Assembly: GCA_005239465.1 (NCBI GenBank)
Contig: SPAW01000026.1
Coordinates: 68,596 to 132,595 of the forward strand
Source of the DNA: Nitrospira sp.
GTDB lineage: Bacteria; Nitrospirota; Nitrospiria; Nitrospirales; Nitrospiraceae
DNA: 64,000 nt
Direction of reading: 5' to 3'
Numbering within the stretch: the stretch's first letter is position 1; every line of letters begins with the position of its first letter. The translations under genes were made by a program, and so were the position numbers. Below, one piece after another: positions 35,380-42,329 of the stretch. Under the pieces are notes generated by a model. The model was not told the origin of the DNA, ran no database searches, and saw nothing but the letters and a program-made list of their open reading frames with translations.

Positions 35380-36330
35380 TCACACGGGCAGTAGAGCGGT
35401 CGCGATCATCAGATAAATCCCCACGCTCAAAATGTCTTGGACGACGGTGGCCATGGGTCCGCTGGCCAAGGCAGGGTCGGCACCGAGATGCGCCAGCCCC
35501 AACGGGAGGAGGCTGGCCATGACGGTGGCGACGATGGCCGACACCCCCAGCGAGGCTCCCACCACTATCGCTAAGGCAGGATGTCCGTTCCAGAACCACA
35601 GTCCTCCGGCGGCTACGACCGCGACGATCGCTCCGATGGAAGCGCCGATCAACGCTTCTCGCGTCAGTTGCGTCCAGAGCGCGACTTCGCCGTAGGCTAA
35701 ACGGCGAACCAAGACGGTTTCAGTTTGCGTCCCGACGGCATCGGCCATGTACACGACCAGGGGAAGAAAGAACGCGAGGGCCACTTCGCGCTTCAACGAC
35801 ACTTCAAAGGCCGAGGCCACGCCTCCAGCCAAGAACCCTCCCGCAAGTCCAACCAGTAACCATGGCATCCGTGCGCGCACGGCGCTGAGTGTCTGCTGCC
35901 CGGTGGACGACTGAAGGTCTACCCGGCTTACGCCTCCCATTCGGAGAAAGTTGTCCACATGTTCATCATGCAGCAAAGCCAAGAGTCGGCCAATCGGAAT
36001 GGCGCCCAACAACCGGCGGCGGTTGTCGATGACGGCGACATCCGCATCATGGCGTTCGACGGCGCGCAACGCCACCGTCTCGGCCGCATCACCGGGGAGT
36101 ACCTCAAGCGGTGGGAGGCCTTTCAGTTCGGCCAAAGAGGTATTCTCCTTCGCTTGGAAAAGCCGTTCGATCGGAACTTGACCGACAAGTGCGGCCTGAT
36201 CATCAACGAGGTAGACATGGCCCACTTCTTCCCAAGCATGACGCCGAAGAGTGGCTATCATGTCGCCGACCGTGTGGTGTCCGTCGCCCCGGGGAATGTC
36301 CACGGTCATCAGCTCTGCGGCGGTCGTCAT
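35380..36330 (-). CDS. MgtE-type magnesium transporter, lacking the N domain
   Basis: A pair of CBS-like segments (about residues 1-125) is followed by five membrane helices with MgtE pore features: PLVVYMADAVGTQTETVLVR and ADPALASGPMATVVQD. The usual N-terminal MgtE_N helical domain is absent, so gating by Mg2+ may differ. It follows the 31-aa membrane peptide by 22 bp, with ribosome site GAGGGGAATGAG. Confidence 0.82.
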   Translation of the reverse strand: MTTAAELMTVDIPRGDGHHTVGDMIATLRRHAWEEVGHVYLVDDQAALVGQVPIERLFQAKENTSLAELKGLPPLEVLPGDAAETVALRAVERHDADVAVIDNRRRLLGAIPIGRLLALLHDEHVDNFLRMGGVSRVDLQSSTGQQTLSAVRARMPWLLVGLAGGFLAGGVASAFEVSLKREVALAFFLPLVVYMADAVGTQTETVLVRRLAYGEVALWTQLTREALIGASIGAIVAVVAAGGLWFWNGHPALAIVVGASLGVSAIVATVMASLLPLGLAHLGADPALASGPMATVVQDILSVGIYLMIATALLPV

Positions 36331-36352
36331 CTCATTCCCCTCGGTTGAGGCC

Positions 36353-36448
36353 TCACTGACAGTCTGTCGGGCAGAAGAAGATGAGGTAGATCACGATCGC
36401 CAGGCCCAACCCCACTGCTCCAAGAAGTAACCACTGTGCGCGTGTCAT
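36353..36448 (-). CDS. Small single-span membrane peptide, 31 aa
   Basis: The frame encodes MTRAQWLLLGAVGLG followed by a hydrophobic stretch and FFCPTDCQ. One transmembrane helix with two C-terminal Cys residues is predicted. It is the first leftward frame from the divergent region and is 22 bp ahead of the MgtE gene, suggesting an accessory subunit or leader peptide. No family recognised. Confidence 0.55.
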   Translation of the reverse strand: MTRAQWLLLGAVGLGLAIVIYLIFFCPTDCQ

Positions 36449-36489
36449 CCGTCTCTTTCCTTGGTGAATAGTTTACTGAGCAAGTCCAG

Positions 36490-36600
36490 TGCCATAGAGG
36501 ACTTGAAATGTGAGACATAAGACGGAAAAGGTATTCTTGAGGCGGCGCCTCTTGTTACGTTTCACCATTCACCTTATCACGTTTCTGGTCCTCTGGTGCC
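36490..36600. repeat. Heptamer-word hairpin (locus n) in the divergent promoter region
   Basis: Left words GAAATGT GAGACAT AAGACGG; right words ACGTTTC ACCATTC ACCTTAT CACGTTT. The arms are approximately complementary around GGCGGCGCCTC. It lies in the 308-bp spacer between the leftward MgtE and rightward USP gene sets. Confidence 0.6.
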
Positions 36601-36603
36601 TTC

Positions 36604-36633
36604 TGCTACAGCGGGCGAATGGCCACTGTAGCA
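36604..36633. promoter_or_regulatory. Candidate operator in the divergent region
   Basis: An exact 8-bp inverted repeat, TGCTACAG and CTGTAGCA, with 14 nt between arms (22 bp centre to centre), lies near the middle of the divergent spacer. It could be bound by a dimeric regulator controlling both directions. It does not match an FNR or CRP consensus. Confidence 0.45.
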
Positions 36634-36756
36634 ACTCTCCACGAGTCCCATGCATTGCTCGGTGAATCATGTTGCTAAGTGGTGGAATTCAAGCTCAGCG
36701 CGCAGAGGCGTGGACGGGCACCGCCCTTGCTCAACTCACGGTCAGGAGGGCTGCGC

Positions 36757-37260
36757 ATGGGGCAAGACACTGGTCTCTTTAAGACGATCCTGGTTCCAGT
36801 CGATTTCTCTCCCTGTTCGGACGAGGCGTTCCGGGTCGCATGTCAGGTGGCGCGTCTGTGTGGAGCGAGTATGCGGATGTTGCACGTGATCGACACCAGT
36901 GCCCTCGCCGCGTTCAATCGTTTGGGCTTGTTGGCCGTTCCGTCCGATGCCGCCGCTCAACGGCGGCGGCTGCGCCATCACGCCAGATTGAACGTGCGGC
37001 GATTGCTGGACTCCGAGGAGGCAAAGGACGTGGTGCTCACGCGCATGATTATGGAGGGCGCGCCGTTCGCCGAGATCGCCAAAACCGCACGCACGGAAAA
37101 AGTCGATCTGGTTGTGATGGGAAGCTACGGTGGACGTTCCGGCAGCGTGGATAAGATTTTCTTCGGAAGCACGGCGGAAAAGGTCGTTCGTACTGCAGGC
37201 TGTCCCGTGTTGACCGTTCCGCTTCCAGCTTCCGCGGTTCAACGGAAATCGACGCACTAA
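36757..37260 (+). CDS. Universal stress protein, single domain
   Basis: A 167-aa UspA domain (KTILVPVDFSPCSDEAFRVA at the start) with the nucleotide-binding ending MGSYGGRSGSVDKIFFGSTAEKVV. First gene of the long rightward operon. The ATG at 36757 follows GTCAGGAGGGC. ATP-binding type by motif; role in stress survival is inferred. Confidence 0.88.
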   Translation: MGQDTGLFKTILVPVDFSPCSDEAFRVACQVARLCGASMRMLHVIDTSALAAFNRLGLLAVPSDAAAQRRRLRHHARLNVRRLLDSEEAKDVVLTRMIMEGAPFAEIAKTARTEKVDLVVMGSYGGRSGSVDKIFFGSTAEKVVRTAGCPVLTVPLPASAVQRKSTH

Positions 37261-37272
37261 CAGGAGGGTGAT

Positions 37273-37701
37273 ATGGCCATGCAGAGTGATCGACCGTGGG
37301 TCTGGTGCCTGATGTTCGGATTGACGTTGGCCGTGGGATGGAACCAGGGAGGATTTATCTTTTCGCAATCTGAACAGGTGGTTGAAGTGACGATCAAGGA
37401 TTATAGGTTTGTGACGAAGCAGGGGACATTGCGTCTCGGGTTTCCCACGGTGATCAAAGTCCGGAATGAGGATGCCGAGCGGCACGATTTTGGTTCGACC
37501 ATGTTTGAGGGGCTTCCGACACAGGTTGAAAAGGATGGGGTGATTGTCTATGGCCGCGGGGTGGGTGGCGTGTTTCTCGATCCAAAACGGGACGCAGCCC
37601 TTCGGTTCAACATGTCTCGACCCGGGCGGCATGAGTTTCGATGCTCGATCCATCCTACTATGAGCGGGGAGTTGCTCTTGCTGAGTACGGAGGCTGTGTG
37701 A
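37273..37701 (+). CDS. Periplasmic cupredoxin-like protein
   Basis: An N-terminal signal/anchor (VWCLMFGLTLAVGW) and one cupredoxin domain. Candidate ligands are His in AERHDFGSTMF, then Cys and His in FRCSIHPTM with Met following (TMSGE), a full type-1-like set. It begins 12 bp after the USP gene (ribosome site CAGGAGG) and overlaps the next USP gene by 4 bp. It resembles the cluster at 27.5-29 kb. Confidence 0.75.
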   Translation: MAMQSDRPWVWCLMFGLTLAVGWNQGGFIFSQSEQVVEVTIKDYRFVTKQGTLRLGFPTVIKVRNEDAERHDFGSTMFEGLPTQVEKDGVIVYGRGVGGVFLDPKRDAALRFNMSRPGRHEFRCSIHPTMSGELLLLSTEAV

Positions 37702-38729
37702 GCGAGGCGAGCGGGAGACCAAGAATTCTCCTCGCAACGGATTTGTCGCGATGGGCAGAGGGCGCGGAGATGTATGCCTGTTCCCTGGCCTCGTCCTGGG
37801 GTGCGACGCTCACGGTGATCAGCGTGTTGGAATTTCCTCCCGGCATGAATCCAGACTATCCCGTGAATCGCCTGTACCTCGGCGAGTTGATGAAGCAGGC
37901 GACAAGGCAATTAATTGACTTGAAGGCACGGGCGGCCAGTCGGGGGCTCTCGGTGCATACGCGCATAGCGACCGGGATTCCAAGCGAGGAAGTGCTGGCC
38001 GCAGCCGAGGCCGAAGATATGGACTTGATTGTGGTCGGCACCAAGGGGAAGACCGGCCTGGAGCATGTACTGTTAGGGAGCACGGCTGAACGAATCATTC
38101 GGATGGCGCCCTGTCCCGTTCTGGCAGTGCCGACGGGGATACAGAGGGCCGAGGGAGACCGCGGAGCCCCGAACCATCCTGCCGCGCTCGATCGGATTCT
38201 TGTGCCGATTGATTTCTCGGACTGCTCGCTCGACGCGTTGGAATATGCGGTCTTAGTCGCGCAGCGAGCGAAGGCTTCCATCAAACTTCTGCATGTGTTG
38301 GAGCCGGTCTCGTATGGATTGGATTTCTCGCTCCTCCACGTGACGAAGCGGGAACACATGCGAACGGTGATCACCGAACGTCTCTCCGCCCTTGTGTCGG
38401 CGCTGACCTTCGCGCAGGTGACGTCTGAATTCCTCATTCGTGGGGGGCTCCCAGCCGATTCGATTCTTGAGGCGGTCCAAGCACAGCCGTCCGATATGAT
38501 CATCATGGGGACACATGGCCGCCGGGGCCTGTCTCATACCTTGTGGGGTAGCGTGGCGGAATCGGTGTTGCGAAAGGCCCGCTGCCCTGTCCTTACGGTC
38601 CGGAGCCCAAAATTTCATGCAAACCATCGGCGTGTGGAAGTCCGCCAATCGCGCATCTGCGCGGTCCGCCGTAGATCCGATCGAGCTTCCGGATGGAATG
38701 TGGCGCCGCATTGCCACGAAGGCGTATGA
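37698..38729 (+). CDS. Tandem universal stress protein (two UspA domains)
   Basis: Starts at GTG 37698 overlapping the cupredoxin stop (GTGA). Two UspA domains: one ending VGTKGKTGLEHVLLGSTAERI, the other MGTHGRRGLSHTLWGSVAESV. The second domain ends near CPVLTV; the last 38 codons are a non-conserved tail that lies in another frame of the DUF2934 gene. A shorter ancestral protein may have lost its original stop. Confidence 0.85.
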   Translation: MSEASGRPRILLATDLSRWAEGAEMYACSLASSWGATLTVISVLEFPPGMNPDYPVNRLYLGELMKQATRQLIDLKARAASRGLSVHTRIATGIPSEEVLAAAEAEDMDLIVVGTKGKTGLEHVLLGSTAERIIRMAPCPVLAVPTGIQRAEGDRGAPNHPAALDRILVPIDFSDCSLDALEYAVLVAQRAKASIKLLHVLEPVSYGLDFSLLHVTKREHMRTVITERLSALVSALTFAQVTSEFLIRGGLPADSILEAVQAQPSDMIIMGTHGRRGLSHTLWGSVAESVLRKARCPVLTVRSPKFHANHRRVEVRQSRICAVRRRSDRASGWNVAPHCHEGV

Positions 38730-38829
38730 GTTGTGGGATACACGAGGTCGGCAAGAGGGGTATGCGTTGCAAGACTGGCTCGATGCCGAAGAGATCGTGA
38801 TGGACGAAATTCATGAAGCTCGCGAATGA
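38617..38829 (+). CDS. DUF2934 domain protein, 70 aa
   Basis: The C-terminal part (IATKAYELWDTRGRQEGYAL, then DWLDAEE) is a clear DUF2934 domain, a short helical domain of unknown function common near stress genes. The ATG at 38617 overlaps the upstream USP frame by over 100 bp; ATG 38698 region (MWRRIATKAYE) is an alternative with less overlap. The stop overlaps the following gene by 17 bp. Confidence 0.7.
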   Translation: MQTIGVWKSANRASARSAVDPIELPDGMWRRIATKAYELWDTRGRQEGYALQDWLDAEEIVMDEIHEARE

Positions 38830-40186
38830 AGAGGCCGCAGGATTCTGGGTTTCCCGTCCTCCAGCCCTTGATGCGGTCATTGCCCGCCTTGAACAGCTCT
38901 CGTTGAAGCCGGAATTCGCGCTACAGCGGGAACTGGCGCTGGCGCGGGCCCTTAAGCCGTACCTCGAAGGAGTGGCGGGAAGAATGATCGTTCCGCTCGC
39001 GCAAGAGATCGAACTGGCCAACCTCTCTCTCTTCTGCGATTTCTATCCGGAAGATGGACAATTGACGCTCATCGAACAGCTGCGGGACGTCATCACCGAA
39101 CACATTCCGAACGAAGAGCGGGTCTGGCTCGATCCGCTGAAACTTTCCTATCTCGATCTGCTCGAACCGACCTTCCCGCTGATGCCAGGCGAAACGCTCA
39201 CGCTGCGATCAATTGGCGATGGAACCACGTTTGTGGTGCCCGGCGGAGAATTCGTCAAGGATTTTACGGCGGGTCAGGTGTTGCTCACCCGTATCATTCG
39301 CGCTCCGGACGCCTACGAATCCGGCAAGGCGGTGTGGGCCGGGTGCGGGATTGTCTTGTCGCCGGCCGATGCCAAAGCGCTTCTCGAGATGACCGCGGAA
39401 TGGCGCCGAGAGATGGAGATGAGTTCCGGGTCCTTTGCGCTGGGGGAGTGGAAGGAGTTTGCCAAACGTTTCGGTCATATGGTGCTCTGGGCGTTCGCGC
39501 AGCTGCGCATGGCCGCGTTGGTCGATGCCGTGATCCACATTCAGTATCGAACCGGTGACAACCGACCGTATCTGTATGCCGTGGCCCTCTACGACCATCA
39601 TGAGTATCGATTCTTGGCCGATGGTCTCTCCGAGATGAAGGAACTCACGCCGGATCCGGCAGCGGATGTGCAGCAAACCTCGACGAAGCTCGTGCGAAGC
39701 TGGATTCAGCAGGAGGCAAACGGGTCGAGCAAGCTGACCGTGGTGCGCGTCACGCTGACTTCCGCGCAGCTTACGGTGGAATGTGACTCGCCGGAGCGAC
39801 TGGATGCCATGAAGCATCGCCTGGCAGCGGCCTTCGGCTTTTCGCTGCATTTCCGTGGAGAGACGCTGACTCCGCCGGCTCGTCGTGTGTCGCTGGACCA
39901 ACTGACGTCTGATCAGCCGCTGACCGTCGTCGTGACGGCGGAAGAAGATCTGGCGCTGCTCAAGACCTTTCTCGAAAAAGCATACCTCGAATGGTCGGAT
40001 CAGGCCCATCTGGCGCTGGGCGGACAGACGCCGCGGCATGCGGCGGTCTCCTCTGCGACGCGTGGAATGGTCGATGCGCTGATCGACGAGATGGAACGAC
40101 ACGATCCAGGTCTTCGACGAACGGGCAAGAAGGCGTTCGACTATAATACACTCCGCGCCCATGTTGGGTTGGAGGAGAAGACGTAG
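38813..40186 (+). CDS. Uncharacterised 457-aa protein with MbcA/ParS-like C-terminal segment
   Basis: I do not recognise the first 370 residues, which are soluble and mixed alpha/beta with a Trp-rich centre. The C-terminal segment (EKAYLEWSDQAHLALGGQTP, then RHAAVSSATRGMVDALIDEM) resembles the ALxGxTPREA-type region of MbcA/ParS/Xre and SEC-C-associated proteins. It overlaps DUF2934 upstream and touches fdsG downstream (TAGTG), so it is translated with the formate dehydrogenase genes. A regulatory or assembly role is a guess. Confidence 0.6.
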   Translation: MKLANEEAAGFWVSRPPALDAVIARLEQLSLKPEFALQRELALARALKPYLEGVAGRMIVPLAQEIELANLSLFCDFYPEDGQLTLIEQLRDVITEHIPNEERVWLDPLKLSYLDLLEPTFPLMPGETLTLRSIGDGTTFVVPGGEFVKDFTAGQVLLTRIIRAPDAYESGKAVWAGCGIVLSPADAKALLEMTAEWRREMEMSSGSFALGEWKEFAKRFGHMVLWAFAQLRMAALVDAVIHIQYRTGDNRPYLYAVALYDHHEYRFLADGLSEMKELTPDPAADVQQTSTKLVRSWIQQEANGSSKLTVVRVTLTSAQLTVECDSPERLDAMKHRLAAAFGFSLHFRGETLTPPARRVSLDQLTSDQPLTVVVTAEEDLALLKTFLEKAYLEWSDQAHLALGGQTPRHAAVSSATRGMVDALIDEMERHDPGLRRTGKKAFDYNTLRAHVGLEEKT

Positions 40187-40656
40187 TGGAGCCGTCAGTC
40201 GCGCACAGGGTCGAACAGGTTCTTGAGCGGGTGTCTGCTCAAGCGGGAACTCGCGTCAGCATTCTCGACCTGCTTGAGAAAGTGGAAGCAGCCATCGGCT
40301 ATGTACCTCTCGAAAGTATTCCCCGTCTTGCACAGTCACTCGGCGTGAGCGAAGCTCAGGTCGCCGGCGTTCTCTCCTACTATCCCGACCTTCACACGCA
40401 GCCCACAGGACGACATGTTGTTCGTGTGTGTCTAGGCGAAGCCTGTCTCGCCAATCACGGGAACCGAGTGTTGCAGGCAATGTGCAAGCACTTGCAGGCC
40501 GATGTTGGAGAGACGACATCCGATGGACGGTGTACCGTCGAAACAGTCTATTGCGTCGGCAACTGCGGGGTCTCGCCCTCGGTCGTAATCGACGAGGATC
40601 TCTATGGACGGGTGACGCCCGACCGGCTCCCTGCGTTATTGGAGCGCTATAAATAG
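40186..40656 (+). CDS. fdsG: Formate dehydrogenase gamma subunit (NuoE-like)
   Basis: A 156-aa thioredoxin-fold [2Fe-2S] protein. The four Cys ligands are in VCLGEACLANHG and VYCVGNCGVSP, the NuoE/FdsG pattern. It relays electrons within the soluble NAD-dependent formate dehydrogenase. It starts at GTG 40186, overlapping the previous stop by one base. A hairpin repeat separates it from fdsB. Confidence 0.88.
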   Translation: MEPSVAHRVEQVLERVSAQAGTRVSILDLLEKVEAAIGYVPLESIPRLAQSLGVSEAQVAGVLSYYPDLHTQPTGRHVVRVCLGEACLANHGNRVLQAMCKHLQADVGETTSDGRCTVETVYCVGNCGVSPSVVIDEDLYGRVTPDRLPALLERYK

Positions 40657-40760
40657 GAAAGGAGTTGGCAGGTTACAAGTGACAGGCTGACATACGGAAG
40701 AACGATGCCGGCATCAGCCGGCGTGTTCCTTGTCAGCTCGTAATCTTGTCAGCTTGGCGG
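40657..40760. repeat. Heptamer-word hairpin (locus e)
   Basis: Left GGCAGGT TACAAGT GACAGGC TGACATA; right CTTGTCAGCT repeated at a 14-nt interval (two 7-nt steps). Between them is GCCGGCATCAGCCGGC, itself palindromic. Lies between fdsG and fdsB. Confidence 0.65.
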
Positions 40761-40767
40761 CGGCTTT

Positions 40768-42255
40768 ATGACTCGTCTCTATCTCTCGAACGATACCTCG
40801 TCTCACGCGGCCGGTGCTCACCGGCTGGCGGAGGCGTTGAGTGCTCGACCCGAGGTGCAACTGGTCAGGACCTCGGCGCGCGGGGCCTTCTTTCTCGAAC
40901 CGATTGTGGAGCGAGACGCGCTCGGGGGGCGCATGGCTTGGTTCAATGTGGCGCCGGATGCATTGCCTGCCATCATTGCGGGACAAGGCGGGACGCCGAT
41001 TCAAGAGATTCCATTTTTGGCGCGGCAATCGCGCCATACGTTTGCCAACTTTGGGATCACTGAGCCGCTTGCTCTCGATGAATACCAGTTGCGCGGTGGG
41101 TTGAAGGGCTTGGAAGCGGCGGTTGGGATGACTCCCGAGGCGATCATCCAAGAACTGAACGTCTCGCGACTGCGCGGTCGCGGTGGAGCTGCGTTTCCGG
41201 TCTGGAATAAATGGGAGGTGGCGCGGCAGACGGAATCGGCTGAGAAATTCGTCGTCGCCAACGCCGATGAAGGCGATGCGGGAACCTATTGTGATCGCAT
41301 GCTCATGGAGGGCGATCCGTTCCGCCTGATCGAAGGAATGTTGATTTGCGCCCGCGCGATTGGAGCGACCAGCGGATACATCTACTGCCGGCAAGAATAT
41401 CCGGCTGCTGCTCGGGCGTTGGAGTATGCCATTCACAAGGCGAAGGAGGCGGAACTGCTCGAGGTCGATGGGGAGGATTTTGAGCTCACGATTGTCAGAG
41501 GCGCCGGCTCGTATGTCTGCGGAGAAGAAACGGCGTTGCTGGAATCGATCGAGGGCCGGCGAGGGGTCGTCCGGTCCAAGCCGCCGTACCCCGCTGTAGC
41601 CGGCCTGTATGCAAAACCGACAATCGTCAGCAATGTCCTCACGTTCGCCACGATTCCTGAGATTCTGGCCCGCGGCGGAGCCTGGCATGCGTCGATGGGA
41701 ACCGAACGGTCGAGAGGGACGGTGGTGTTGCAAATCGGAGGGCGAGTGAAACAGTCGGGATTGGTGGAAATCCCGTTCGGCCTCACGTTGCGGGAGGCGC
41801 TCGACCGATTCGGCGGTGGCATAGCCTCGGGGGCGCGCTTCAAAGCCGTGCAAGTCGGAGGTCCGCTGGGCAGTCTCTTCCCAGAATCGAAACTGGATAT
41901 TCCGATCTGCTACGACGCGTTTGCCGAAGCCGGTGCGATTCTTGGTCACGGGGGGATCGTTGTGTACGACCAGGAAACGGATATGATCGACCTGGCTCGC
42001 CATTTCATGGCCTTCACCGCGGACGAATCTTGCGGCAAGTGCACACCCTGTCGAATCGGATCGGTGCGTGGGCGTGAAATTCTTGAGCGCATCCAAGCGG
42101 GAGAGGGGTCAGCCGAGGCCCTGGATCTTTTGAAGGATCTTGGGGAGACCATGAAAGCGACGAGCCTTTGTGCATTAGGGGGGCGTGCCCCGTATCCGGT
42201 GTTGACGGCGATCGAGCATTTCCGTGAAGAATTTCAACGACGATTTACTCATTGA
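40768..42255 (+). CDS. fdsB: Formate dehydrogenase beta subunit (NuoF-like)
   Basis: A 495-aa NADH/FMN-binding subunit. A thioredoxin-like N-terminal part (1-110) is followed by the FMN/NADH site (LRGRGGAAFPVWNKW, ANADEGDAGTYCDR, GAGSYVCGEETALLESIEG) and the [4Fe-4S] motif ESCGKCTPCRIG with a distal Cys in SLCALGG. It should pass electrons from formate to NAD+. The stop lies in a hairpin repeat shared with the start of fdsA. Confidence 0.9.
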   Translation: MTRLYLSNDTSSHAAGAHRLAEALSARPEVQLVRTSARGAFFLEPIVERDALGGRMAWFNVAPDALPAIIAGQGGTPIQEIPFLARQSRHTFANFGITEPLALDEYQLRGGLKGLEAAVGMTPEAIIQELNVSRLRGRGGAAFPVWNKWEVARQTESAEKFVVANADEGDAGTYCDRMLMEGDPFRLIEGMLICARAIGATSGYIYCRQEYPAAARALEYAIHKAKEAELLEVDGEDFELTIVRGAGSYVCGEETALLESIEGRRGVVRSKPPYPAVAGLYAKPTIVSNVLTFATIPEILARGGAWHASMGTERSRGTVVLQIGGRVKQSGLVEIPFGLTLREALDRFGGGIASGARFKAVQVGGPLGSLFPESKLDIPICYDAFAEAGAILGHGGIVVYDQETDMIDLARHFMAFTADESCGKCTPCRIGSVRGREILERIQAGEGSAEALDLLKDLGETMKATSLCALGGRAPYPVLTAIEHFREEFQRRFTH

Positions 42256-42322
42256 CGATTGTTTCAATTAATCATTGTTCGGTCGAGACTTTCCCTCAGT
42301 CGTCAATGATGAATTCAAGCAA
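42248..42322. repeat. Heptamer-word hairpin (locus f)
   Basis: Left ATTGACG ATTGTTT CAATTAA TCATTG; right GTCGTCA ATGATGA ATTCAAG CAATGG. The hairpin spans the fdsB stop codon and the possible starts of fdsA. Confidence 0.65.
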
Positions 42323-42329
42323 TGGCGAA

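Noticed and set aside
36449-36756. An FNR/ANR-type site (TTGAT-N4-ATCAA) in the divergent region
   Set aside because: No match was found; only the TGCTACAG inverted repeat stands out.
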